A stretch of 6,312 bases of DNA from DASTDH01 sp035601575 (GCA_035601575.1 DATNNZ010000560.1:1-6312), one strand, 5' to 3'. Counted from the stretch's first letter, positions 1 to 5,790 are shown. The notes: generated by a model not told the origin, from the sequence alone. Numbers and translations: made by a program.

Positions 1-46
1 CAAGTTCGCTGAGACAAAAATCGCCGCCAAACTCACATTCCGAGAC
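1..46 (-). repeat. Dispersed intergenic repeat, copy A (cut by window edge)
   Basis: This stretch aligns with copy F at 4943-4990. Both have a GAGACAAAAA/GGGACAAAAA block, then a GC-rich block, then an A-rich block, then a GAGACT/GCGTCT block near position 43. The minus-strand reading gives only one clear cysteine codon (C-L-S-E-L), so the copy is diverged, and its beginning lies outside the window. The IS left end follows directly, so the element sits in or beside this repeat. This is the weakest of the seven copies. Confidence 0.45.
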
Positions 47-47
47 T

Positions 48-71
48 CTAACCCGGGTTTCGCAGTTTCTA
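48..71 (+). repeat. IS left terminal inverted repeat
   Basis: CTAACCC, three unmatched bases, then TTTCGCAGTTTCTA. The two blocks are exact reverse complements of the right end. The outer CTAACCC block could partly derive from the flanking repeat, in which case the core inverted repeat would be the 14-bp inner block (58-71). Confidence 0.75.
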
Positions 72-125
72 ACATAGATATTTCGTAAGTTGTTGATTTT
101 GAGGCATCGCAATTTTTCGAAGGCC

Positions 126-1904
126 TCAGGTCGTCCACACAAAATTGTTTTGGTCGCGGTAAATGGTGGGCGGTGGCTGCTCGGGCAGCGACCAGCCGAG
201 ATGATGGAGAATAAGCTGTTGAGCGGCCTCCGGTTGGGTGATACGCGGGAGGCAGATACGGCCTCCTTTGCGCAAATCAAGCCACACTTCGACCAGCAGG
301 ATTTGTTTGAGTGAATGGATCACTTGGGTCGGAGTAAGACTACCAGCAGCGGCACGTAATTTCTGTTTCAGGCAGATCCAGAGACAGTAGCCGAGGAAGG
401 CGATCAGGATGTGGGCTTCGACTCTGAGCTGTATCCGGTGCCAGATCGGCCGCAAGTTGAGTTCGCTTTTTAAGGTTCGGAACACGCTCTCGACTTCGGT
501 TAATTGGATGTACTGGCGCCAGAGTTTTTGCGGATCGCGATCGATCAGATTGGTGCGCAATAGGTAGGTACCCTGATGGAGCCAAGCGTTGCGTAGCTTC
601 TTTCTATCCCAACTCCAAATCAGATCCCGATCGGTTAACTCGACACTCTTGAGGTACGGCCATGCAGCGGGCCAGCGTTCTTCGAGCCGCCCAAGACGTT
701 TATGAATCAGATCGCGATTACGCAACCGGCCGGTGCGTACGCTTTTGCTGAGTTTGGCCAGATCTTGGCGAAGCCCGCGCAGCACGCGAGTTCGCATAGC
801 GCGCTCCTTTTCGGCCCGCTCCAGGCTGCGGGTCAACACGTAAAGCTCCTTGTCGCGCTCCAGGAGCTTGACTTGGATTTGGGGATGATCGCGCACTTGA
901 GACCAATCCTCTTCCACGAGCTCTTTTTGGAAGTTGGCCAGTTGTCGCTTGGGTGTCGCGATGAGATAAAGCGCTCCCCGTTTGCGGAGCAGAGCCAGGT
1001 TCTCCTCGCTGACAATGCCGCGATCAAAAACCCAGACCCGACCCAGTGCGCCGTGCTTGCGTTCTACTGAGTCGAGGATCTCTTCAAGAGTAGTGACATC
1101 CGCTCGATTGCCTTCAAAGACTTCATAGGAAAGCGGGAAGCCTTCCTCGGTCACCACCATCGCCAGAATGATCTGCCGCGCATCGGGTCGGTGATCCCGG
1201 CTGTAACCGTGCTTAGCAGCGGGAATCTCGCCAGCCTGACCTTCAAAATAAGTGCTGGTTAAATCGTAGAGTAACAGATCGAATTGAGCACCGAAAAGAT
1301 CCTCCCACCGCTTGGCCAAATGCCGCTCGAGAGCTTCTTTGTGTTCGATGGCTTTATCCAGAGCACGATAGAGTCGATCTTTAGCCGCCACCGCGTCATC
1401 GGTTCCCAATATTACGTCCATTGCGGTCGTGCCGTACCAACGCTGATGGATGCCCAGTTCGCTCTCTGGATCGATTAAGCGGTTGACCGCCAAAAGCTCG
1501 ATGACCTTAGCCCACTCCACGCTGCCGCGACGATCGTGCAGGGCCACGCTGAAAAACTCATCGAGCTTCAATTCCTGCCACAGTCGGCTTGCTAACCAAC
1601 AAGCACCAAACTGCCGTGGACATCGCACCGCTAAACTTGAAAGAATGACCTCACAAACATCAGCAGCATTGGCCGGAGCTCCACCTTCCCGATCGGTAAA
1701 AAGTCGATACTGCCGGCTCTGTCCTTCTTTTTCGATCACTTCGATCGAGCGTTGCCAACCTTCGATCTGCGTCGTGTTCAACTCTCCAAGGTTGAGCACC
1801 CGGCGCTGGATCGTCCGACTCCCGCTTACCCGAATACTCTCAGCCAAAGAGTAGTAAACATGCTCCTTGCCATTCTTGCGACGAACATGACGCTTCAGAA
1901 ACAC
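126..1904 (-). CDS. IS1634-family DDE transposase
   Basis: Transposase of the IS1634 group (IS4-like, RNase H fold), which would catalyse cut-and-paste movement of the surrounding IS. The N-terminus (FLKRHVRRKNGKEHVYYSL) has the typical opening of this family. The three catalytic acids can be assigned from motif context: D214 in LLLYDLTSTYFEG, D294 in VWVFDRGIVSEEN, and E472 in LTEVESVFRTLKSEL. The last is followed by the usual RPIWHR and AHILIAFLGYCLW segment. At 592 residues it is full length. I chose the GTG at 1904 because family members begin with M-F-L-[RK]-R and this places V/M directly before FLKR. The frame stays open to another GTG at 1970, which would add 22 residues unlike the family. 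No strong ribosome binding site is visible at either. There are no frameshifts or internal stops. Confidence 0.9.
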   Translation of the reverse strand: MFLKRHVRRKNGKEHVYYSLAESIRVSGSRTIQRRVLNLGELNTTQIEGWQRSIEVIEKEGQSRQYRLFTDREGGAPANAADVCEVILSSLAVRCPRQFGACWLASRLWQELKLDEFFSVALHDRRGSVEWAKVIELLAVNRLIDPESELGIHQRWYGTTAMDVILGTDDAVAAKDRLYRALDKAIEHKEALERHLAKRWEDLFGAQFDLLLYDLTSTYFEGQAGEIPAAKHGYSRDHRPDARQIILAMVVTEEGFPLSYEVFEGNRADVTTLEEILDSVERKHGALGRVWVFDRGIVSEENLALLRKRGALYLIATPKRQLANFQKELVEEDWSQVRDHPQIQVKLLERDKELYVLTRSLERAEKERAMRTRVLRGLRQDLAKLSKSVRTGRLRNRDLIHKRLGRLEERWPAAWPYLKSVELTDRDLIWSWDRKKLRNAWLHQGTYLLRTNLIDRDPQKLWRQYIQLTEVESVFRTLKSELNLRPIWHRIQLRVEAHILIAFLGYCLWICLKQKLRAAAGSLTPTQVIHSLKQILLVEVWLDLRKGGRICLPRITQPEAAQQLILHHLGWSLPEQPPPTIYRDQNNFVWTT

Positions 1905-2033
1905 ATCGCCAGTTTGCCAACTTTTAACCGGTCCGAAAAGCCCCTTGGTCGGTACACACGCCCCTTTCACCCAATCGAACCCATAACTCCCTCAAAATCA
2001 GTTACCAAAAACTTACCTATCCCTTTTATGAGC

Positions 2034-2057
2034 TAGAAACTGCGAAAGATGGGTTAG
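2034..2057 (-). repeat. IS right terminal inverted repeat
   Basis: TAGAAACTGCGAAA, three unmatched bases, then GGGTTAG: the reverse complement of the left end in both blocks. It lies 130 bp upstream of the chosen transposase start, so any transposase promoter should lie between 1905 and 2057. No clear -35/-10 pair was identified there. Confidence 0.75.
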
Positions 2058-2067
2058 ACCATGTCAG

Positions 2068-2145
2068 GTGGCAATTGAGACACCGATTGCGTCAGTTGGG
2101 CTAAAAAGCGGCCGGTTTCTAAGATCCTGAGGTCTGTTACTCAAA
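2068..2145 (-). repeat. Dispersed intergenic repeat, copy B
   Basis: Read on the minus strand, 2103 down to 2068 gives *-P-N-*-R-N-R-C-L-N-C-H. This is the family pattern C-P-N-C-R-N-x-C-x-x-C, with the first two cysteine codons replaced by TAG and TGA. Upstream in the same frame it gives T-S-G-S-*-K-P-A-A-F, spaced as in copies D and G. On the plus strand the GCGGCCGGT block (2108-2116) and the following TCTAAGAT match copy F. The copy lies about 115 bp before the ATG of the decarboxylase-like gene, directly outside the IS right end. Confidence 0.7.
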
Positions 2146-2260
2146 CTATGAGAATTGCTTTTAAATCGCTTCCGATAGCGGGACGCCTGAATCCAATGCT
2201 GGCGCGCCTTATGGTTGAGTACCGAGTTCAGAATAATTGGTGAAATCGGAATCTTCTCAA

Positions 2261-3220
2261 ATGTTTAGGGGTACTTCTTCCAAGCCGACCGCGGTCGTGA
2301 CGGGTGGGGCGGGCTTTCTTGGGTCTCACTTGAGCGATCGCCTCTTGGCCGAGGGATTTCGGGTCATTGCGATTGACAATCTCATAACTGGTTCGACCGA
2401 CAATATCGCGCACCTCGCCGGAAATCAGGACTTCAAGTTCATTCGACAGAATGTCAGCGAATTCATCTTCGTTCCAGGTAGGGTCGATTACGTATTTCAT
2501 TTTGCCTCTCCGGCCAGCCCTATCGATTACCTCGAGCTCCCAATCCCAACCTTGAAAGTGGGTGCGCTGGGAACCCACAACGCCTTGGGTTTAGCCAAGG
2601 ACAAAATGGCTTCTTTCGTGCTGGCTTCGACCTCAGAATGCTATGGCGATCCGCTCATTCATCCGCAGAAGGAGGACTATTGGGGCAACGTTAATCCGAT
2701 CGGTCCGCGTGGGGTGTACGATGAAGCCAAACGTTTCGCCGAAGCAATCACCATGGCCTACCATCGGTATCATCGGGCGAATACCAAAATCGTTCGGATC
2801 TTTAACACCTATGGACCACGTATGCGTCTGAAAGATGGTCGCGTGGTACCGGCGTTCATTGGCCAGGCCCTCAGCCAGGAACCGCTAACCGTATTTGGCA
2901 ACGGCAGCCAGACGCGTAGTTTTTGCTACGTCTCCGATCTGATCGATGGCATTTTCCGGCTGGCGTTGAGCGACTATCATGAACCAGTGAATATCGGTAA
3001 CCCTCGGGAAATGACTGTCCTCGATTTTGCCAATAAAATCCTGGAGATTACCGGAGCTAAATCGCAGATAATCACCAAGCCGCTGCCGGTGGATGATCCG
3101 AAAGTTCGTCAACCCGATATTACTCGGGCGAGAAAACTGCTCGGGTGGGAGCCAAAGGTTGATTTTGAATCCGGAATTCGTGAGACAATCTTCTATTTTA
3201 AAGAAAAGTTAGGGATCTAG
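2261..3220 (+). CDS. UDP-glucuronate decarboxylase-like SDR enzyme (UDP-xylose synthase type)
   Basis: Extended short-chain dehydrogenase/epimerase, most like UDP-glucuronate decarboxylase, which converts UDP-glucuronate to UDP-xylose with bound NAD in the cytoplasm to supply surface polysaccharide. Numbered from the ATG (319 aa): the NAD-binding TGGAGFLGSH has glycines 15, 18 and 21; D39 ends the second strand and should bind the adenosine ribose. The family-specific YWGNVNPIGPRGVYDEAKR block carries catalytic Y153 and K157. The STSECYGDP motif gives T124, S125 and E126, FNTYGPRM lies at 181-188, and R219 lies in GNGSQTRSFCYVSD. Length is normal for bacterial members. The frame continues upstream to GTG 2240 and TTG 2237. 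I prefer ATG 2261, which has a weak GGA at 2248-2250 and puts the Rossmann strand near the N-terminus, as usual. C127 replaces the common valine in S-E-V-Y-G-D-P. No other sugar-nucleotide gene is visible nearby. Confidence 0.9.
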   Translation: MFRGTSSKPTAVVTGGAGFLGSHLSDRLLAEGFRVIAIDNLITGSTDNIAHLAGNQDFKFIRQNVSEFIFVPGRVDYVFHFASPASPIDYLELPIPTLKVGALGTHNALGLAKDKMASFVLASTSECYGDPLIHPQKEDYWGNVNPIGPRGVYDEAKRFAEAITMAYHRYHRANTKIVRIFNTYGPRMRLKDGRVVPAFIGQALSQEPLTVFGNGSQTRSFCYVSDLIDGIFRLALSDYHEPVNIGNPREMTVLDFANKILEITGAKSQIITKPLPVDDPKVRQPDITRARKLLGWEPKVDFESGIRETIFYFKEKLGI

Positions 3221-3540
3221 TGTACCGTCTCGCATAGAATGATGACGTCGTCCGGCAGACGCCAATGTGCGTCAACTTAAGGAGCGCATTTTACTGGTTT
3301 CTGTCACGCCGCGATCGCCTCAATCACCGCCATTGGCGCGCGGAAAAGCCTGTCCCGCAAGGACGGGAAAATGGTTCGGTAGGGCGAAAACCTCGGCGCT
3401 TTTGGTCGGTCCGCTCTTCTGTTACGCCTCCCCCTGCGCCGGGTTTGAGCCATACGTTGCCCGACCATAAATACTGTATCGGTGCACAGCTCGATTGGGC
3501 AATGCACAAACGTGGGTATTGGCGTCCAACACGGGTCGGA

Positions 3541-3569
3541 GGAGGCTCAGAATGTGGCCTCCTTGCTTT
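3541..3569 (+). terminator. Terminator-like hairpin inside the inverted repeat
   Basis: GGAGGC at 3541-3546 pairs perfectly with GCCTCC at 3557-3562 across a 10-base loop, followed by TTGCTTT. The short, interrupted T run makes this a weak intrinsic terminator candidate. No gene clearly ends just before it. Confidence 0.3.
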
Positions 3570-3594
3570 AACCTGGGATGCAAAGTCGTATAAT
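3566..3594 (+). promoter_or_regulatory. Possible promoter with consensus -10 (TATAAT)
   Basis: TATAAT at 3589-3594 is a perfect -10 hexamer. Seventeen bases upstream is CTTTAA (3566-3571), a poor -35; TTGCTT at 3563-3568 would give a 20-base spacer, which is too long. If active, transcription would start near 3601 and run through the right inverted-repeat arm (3657-3743). No protein gene starts close downstream, so any product would be an untranslated RNA. This is inference from a single good hexamer. Confidence 0.3.
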
Positions 3595-3835
3595 ACGGGC
3601 AGTCTGAAGACGTGCGTACGGCGGCTTAGTCACAAACCGCAAGTCACTCTAATCGGCGGGCAACGTATGGCTCAAACCCGGCGCATGGGGAAGCGTAACC
3701 AAAGGGCGTGCCGACCAAAAGCGCCGAGGTTTTCGCCCTACCGTGGGCAAGATCATGCCGACTTGTTCACGTTGAACTTCGTCATTCCAAGGGTAAACAC
3801 CGCTGCTGGGTCACGTGGCCCCCATATGTCGCGTA

Positions 3836-3912
3836 GTTAGTAGGAACAATAGAAGGCAGGATTGGACAACTGGGTCGCATTTGTTCCAAGTGCAGCAATC
3901 GTTGTCCGGATG
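3836..3912 (+). repeat. Dispersed intergenic repeat, copy C (inverted relative to B, E, F, G)
   Basis: Shares GTTAGT, a GAACAATAG-type block and CAGGATT with copy D 177 bp downstream, followed in both by a TTTGT-CC-AAGTGC core. Plus-strand reading from 3882 gives C-S-K-C-S-N-R-C-P-D-A, so three of the four family cysteines remain. It is a direct repeat of copy D and inverted relative to the copies near genes. Confidence 0.65.
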
Positions 3913-4012
3913 CTATCTCAATACAGCAATCATCATGAGAAAGAGCATGAGACTGGAGAGAAAAATAAACGCTGCCATAGGGGCTCCTCCTAGAATGGTT
4001 TCCGCACGCATT

Positions 4013-4090
4013 GTTAGTTCGAAACAATAGACACCAGGATTCTTGCGGCGGGCCGCTCTTTGTCCTAAGTGCCGTAATCATTGTCGGAAC
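4013..4090 (+). repeat. Dispersed intergenic repeat, copy D (same orientation as C)
   Basis: Plus-strand reading from 4031 gives T-P-G-F-L-R-R-A-A-L-C-P-K-C-R-N-H-C, which aligns without gaps to the minus-strand reading of copy G (T-S-K-F-W-K-R-A-T-L-C-L-N-C-R-I-S-C). An in-frame TAG stands immediately before the threonine codon, as in copy G. Nucleotide identity with copy F is also clear over the GTTCG-AATA-GAC-CC-GATT stretch and the GGGCCG block. Confidence 0.7.
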
Positions 4091-4261
4091 AAACGTGTTA
4101 TCCGGTTACGTCATCGAGAATAGCTAGCTGCTCCGAGCCTAACGTGATGGTTAGATTGGCAAGATTATCTTGGAGCTGGCTGATTTTGCAGGCACCCGTA
4201 CTTGCCGCTCAGCAACTTCACCGACGGGCGGTGATCAGGCAGTAACGCCGAGTCCAGTGAC

Positions 4262-4400
4262 CCAACAGCTTGGACAGGGATTGCGGCAACTGGGACAAAA
4301 AATCGTAGGTCTCTCAAACCGCGATGTTACTTTGGATTAGCCTTTAGTCCAATATGAGTATGTCTCGCTCGCCATTCCGAAAACCAGCCTCTTTCAACCG
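4262..4400 (-). repeat. Dispersed intergenic repeat, copy E (long form)
   Basis: Minus-strand reading from 4297 gives C-P-S-C-R-N-P-C-P-S-C-W, the most complete zinc-knuckle-like version, preceded by T-S-R-F-E-R-P-T-I-F. Beyond this core, 4322-4400 also matches 5591-5674 next to copy G, including an exact TCTCGCTCGC and a CTTTCAAC block, so the repeat unit here is at least about 135 bp. It ends about 20 bp before the start of the 137-aa gene. Within it, TTGGATTAG and its imperfect complement (4332-4352) could form a small hairpin or operator. Confidence 0.7.
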
Positions 4401-4419
4401 ATAATTCTTTAGAGAAGGC

Positions 4420-4833
4420 ATGAAGTCTATCCAGCACGAATCTTCGGGCGCGGTTGCACTGCCGACTCCGACTGTACCCGCCGAACATATCATGGGGAAA
4501 GAGCTCATCGCCTACGACATCGGGAGCGACGGCAGCCGATTCTGCCTAAGCTTCACTTGCCTGAACGGTAAACAAGGTTCTCTCAGCTTCCCGACGGAAT
4601 GCCTCAAGGCACTTATTATGACACTGCCACGAATGATGACGCAGGCGCTCTGGGCCAGATATGGCGACGAAAGCCTCCGCCTCGTTTACCCGGCTGATAT
4701 CGTGCGCATCGAACGGTCTCCAGATCCGAATGCTTTCATTGTGACATTGACGACTCCGGACGGATTCGAGGTGTCATTTTCCCTCAATCGAGAGCAGCTG
4801 GATACCTTAGGTAAAACAAGCACGAAGACCTAA
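4420..4833 (+). CDS. Protein of unknown function, 137 aa
   Basis: I do not recognise a named family. The protein is small and probably soluble, with no signal peptide or membrane segment. A flexible N-terminal stretch of about 25 residues (rich in S, P, T and A) is followed by an apparent beta-rich part: ELIAYDIGSDGSRFCLSF, a short helix-like stretch (ECLKALIMTLPRMMTQAL, about residues 60-77), then strands including AFIVTLTTPDGFEVSFSL (about 108-125). The last part, up to REQLDTLG, resembles the C-terminus of small uncharacterised proteins common in Proteobacteria; that link is from memory and not verified. The start ATG has AGAGAAGG directly before it (4411-4418), closer than an ideal ribosome site. 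ATG 4492 is a possible shorter start. The body shows steady coding character and no disruption. A cupin gene lies 189 bp downstream on the same strand. Confidence 0.7.
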   Translation: MKSIQHESSGAVALPTPTVPAEHIMGKELIAYDIGSDGSRFCLSFTCLNGKQGSLSFPTECLKALIMTLPRMMTQALWARYGDESLRLVYPADIVRIERSPDPNAFIVTLTTPDGFEVSFSLNREQLDTLGKTSTKT

Positions 4834-4871
4834 GCTCTTTCTGTGGGCGAAACGCAGCGAAAATCGGCCTG

Positions 4872-4908
4872 AAGACGTGCCGAGCGGCTAGAACACGTCT
4901 TGTTTTCG
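4872..4908 (+). terminator. Hairpin after the 137-aa gene, possible terminator
   Basis: AAGACGTG (4872-4879) and CACGTCTT (4894-4901) form a perfect 8-bp stem with a 14-base loop, followed by GTTTTCG. It begins 38 bp after the stop codon. The T run is only four long, so intrinsic termination is plausible but not assured. If it acts, it would separate the 137-aa gene from the cupin gene. Confidence 0.4.
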
Positions 4909-4924
4909 CCAGCGTCACGCGACC

Positions 4925-5000
4925 GCCGAAACAACGATTCCGGCAATTGGGACAAAAAAACGGCCGGTCCCTAAAATCGTGGCGTCTTATTATTGCGAAC
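4925..5000 (-). repeat. Dispersed intergenic repeat, copy F
   Basis: Minus-strand reading from 4954 down to 4931 gives C-P-N-C-R-N-R-C, preceded by R-H-D-F-R-D-R-P-F-F with the same 10-residue spacing seen in copies D, E and G. On the plus strand this copy has CGGCAATTGGGACAAAAAAA, then CGGCCGGTCCC, then TAAAATCGTGGCGTCT. GGGAC (4949-4953) and GTCCC (4967-4971) could pair, but this pairing is not kept in most other copies. It ends just before the cupin ATG at 5023. Confidence 0.75.
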
Positions 5001-5022
5001 TCCGGGCAACCGGACGCCATTT

Positions 5023-5469
5023 ATGACGATCGATACAAGTACGGAAACTGCCAACCGGCTCGCGAGGATGCCAACTTGTCTGGTTGTACGCCCCGGTGCG
5101 GAATTCGTTGGCAAGCAAGCGCTTTTCTATGCGCCCGGGATCTCGGCCGAATCGGTAGATGCGCAGGGAATCCACTTGCAGGTCGTGACCGTTCCACCCG
5201 GTGGACGGGCGAAGGCGCACAAACATGATGGTCACGAAACCGCCATTTATATCCTGAGCGGCGAATCCAGCATGTGGTATGGCGAGAGGCTCGAAGAACA
5301 GCTCTCTGCACGTGCCGGGGACTTTATCTACATCCCTGCGGGTATGCCTCATCTGCCCCATAACCTCAGCGCTACGGAGAGCTGCGTTGCGATTATTGCC
5401 CGCACGGATCCCAACGAGCAGGAGAGCGTAGTGTTGCTGCCTGAGCTCGATAGCATTCATCCAAAATAA
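5023..5469 (+). CDS. Single-domain cupin protein
   Basis: Small RmlC-like cupin (148 aa), a cytoplasmic beta-barrel that usually binds one divalent metal. Motif 1 runs GGRAKAHKHDGHETAIYILSG, with probable metal ligands H66, H68 and E72. Motif 2 runs GDFIYIPAGMPHLPHN and fits G-x5-P-x-G-x2-H-x3-N exactly, with G99, P105, G107, ligand H110 and N114. All expected ligands are present, so the site should be functional, but the substrate cannot be read from sequence. The conserved RTDPNEQESVVLLPELD tail places it with a widespread uncharacterised cupin group. The frame also allows TTG 4993, but ATG 5023 is preferred: it leaves repeat copy F outside the gene. No strong ribosome site is visible. The minus strand is partly open here but lacks any family signal. 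Confidence 0.88.
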   Translation: MTIDTSTETANRLARMPTCLVVRPGAEFVGKQALFYAPGISAESVDAQGIHLQVVTVPPGGRAKAHKHDGHETAIYILSGESSMWYGERLEEQLSARAGDFIYIPAGMPHLPHNLSATESCVAIIARTDPNEQESVVLLPELDSIHPK

Positions 5470-5530
5470 ATATTTCCGCCTCACGCTGTTGCCGGACCTG
5501 TTGTGTCCACTTCTGCCGAGAACGCTCCCG

Positions 5531-5674
5531 CTGGCAATTGGGACAAGAAATACGGCAGTTCAGACAAAGAGTGGCCCGCTTCCAAAACTTTGACGTCTAT
5601 TTTCATTTGGGCTTAAGTAGGCAAGACGAGAAAGGTCTCGCTCGCTATCTTGGGAACGAATCACTTTCAACACG
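5531..5674 (-). repeat. Dispersed intergenic repeat, copy G (long form)
   Basis: Minus-strand reading from 5566 down to 5534 gives C-L-N-C-R-I-S-C-P-N-C, all four cysteines present, preceded by T-S-K-F-W-K-R-A-T-L and, just before that, an in-frame TAG. The stretch 5591-5674 matches 4322-4400 of copy E. It also contains a small hairpin, CGAGA (5627-5631) with TCTCG (5636-5640). The rest of the 321-bp spacer (5470-5530 and 5675-5790) shows nothing recognisable. Confidence 0.7.
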
Positions 5675-5790
5675 GAGAATCATTCGATAAAACACGGGGC
5701 TCCTACTGCCACGAACGCCGATCCTGATGGACGTCGATTGAGTCGTATCAGCGCCGTCTTTGCCTCGTAGCCGACTCCGGGCTTGCTGTC

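Larger units (their letters stand above)
48..2057 (-). mobile_element. IS1634-type insertion sequence, apparently complete
   Basis: This is an element of about 2.0 kb with one long transposase gene on the minus strand, bounded by imperfect terminal inverted repeats. Left 48-54 and 58-71 match the reverse complement of right 2051-2057 and 2034-2047: 21 of 24 positions agree, with three mismatches between the two blocks. A subterminal pair, 94-104 and 1990-2000 (TGATTTTGAGG and its complement), matches perfectly. Size and gene content suit the IS1634 group of IS4-like DDE elements. I found no convincing target-site duplication; the exact outer base could be 47/2058. Both flanks carry copies of the dispersed intergenic repeat (A and B), so the insertion lies in repeat-rich spacer DNA. 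The transposase frame is open throughout, so the copy may be active. Confidence 0.85.
3377..3743. repeat. Long inverted repeat: 87-bp arms around a 193-bp centre
   Basis: Arm 3377-3463 and the reverse complement of arm 3657-3743 have the same length and match at 80 of 87 positions without gaps. The outer 33 bases, from CGGTAGGGCGAAAACC inward, are identical, as are the inner 29 bases (starting CGGGCAACGTATGG when read from 3657). All seven mismatches cluster in the middle. No target-site duplication is apparent at the outer edges. The layout resembles a MITE-like element, or two oppositely oriented copies of a short dispersed repeat. A transcript through it would fold into a very long stem. 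No transposase is encoded within it. Confidence 0.85.
3221..4419. other. Long gene-poor spacer with repeats
   Basis: About 1.2 kb with no convincing protein gene. The longest open frame (3265-3840, +) crosses both arms of an inverted repeat and shows no family motif, and a similar peptide is readable on the opposite strand, so it looks like a by-product of the repeat. What can be supported is the 87-bp inverted repeat pair, a hairpin and a -10-like hexamer between its arms, and repeat copies C, D and E. I see nothing recognisable in 3744-3835, 3913-4012 or 4091-4261. No tRNA or known small RNA was recognised. Confidence 0.7.

Noticed and set aside
3265..3840. 191-aa plus-strand open frame in the long spacer
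   Set aside because: It spans both arms of the inverted repeat, and its MAQTRR...RFSPYR stretch is also readable from the other arm on the minus strand. No domain, no convincing ribosome site, and low-complexity basic composition.
3996..4035. tRNA T-arm-like sequence around GTTCGAAAC
   Set aside because: The stem does not pair in the correct register around the TTCGAAA loop, no other tRNA arms are present, and the same stretch recurs as part of the dispersed repeat.
4925..4975. Conserved GGGAC/GTCCC RNA hairpin in the repeat
   Set aside because: Pairing holds in copy F and weakly in E through a G-U pair, but is lost in copies B, D and G, so it is not a shared structural feature.
4784..5020. 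Minus-strand 78-aa frame containing CPNCRNRC, as a zinc-ribbon protein
   Set aside because: It overlaps the end of the 137-aa gene and its hairpin. Outside the repeat core it has no similarity to readings of the other copies, and no other copy has a comparable start. Treated as part of repeat copy F.
4990..5484. 164-aa minus-strand open frame opposite the cupin
   Set aside because: The plus strand carries complete cupin motifs 1 and 2 with all metal ligands; the minus frame has no recognisable family.
1..5674. CRISPR array from the repeated TTGTCCCAATTGC cores
   Set aside because: Copies are diverged, unevenly spaced by hundreds of bases, on both strands, and separated by genes.
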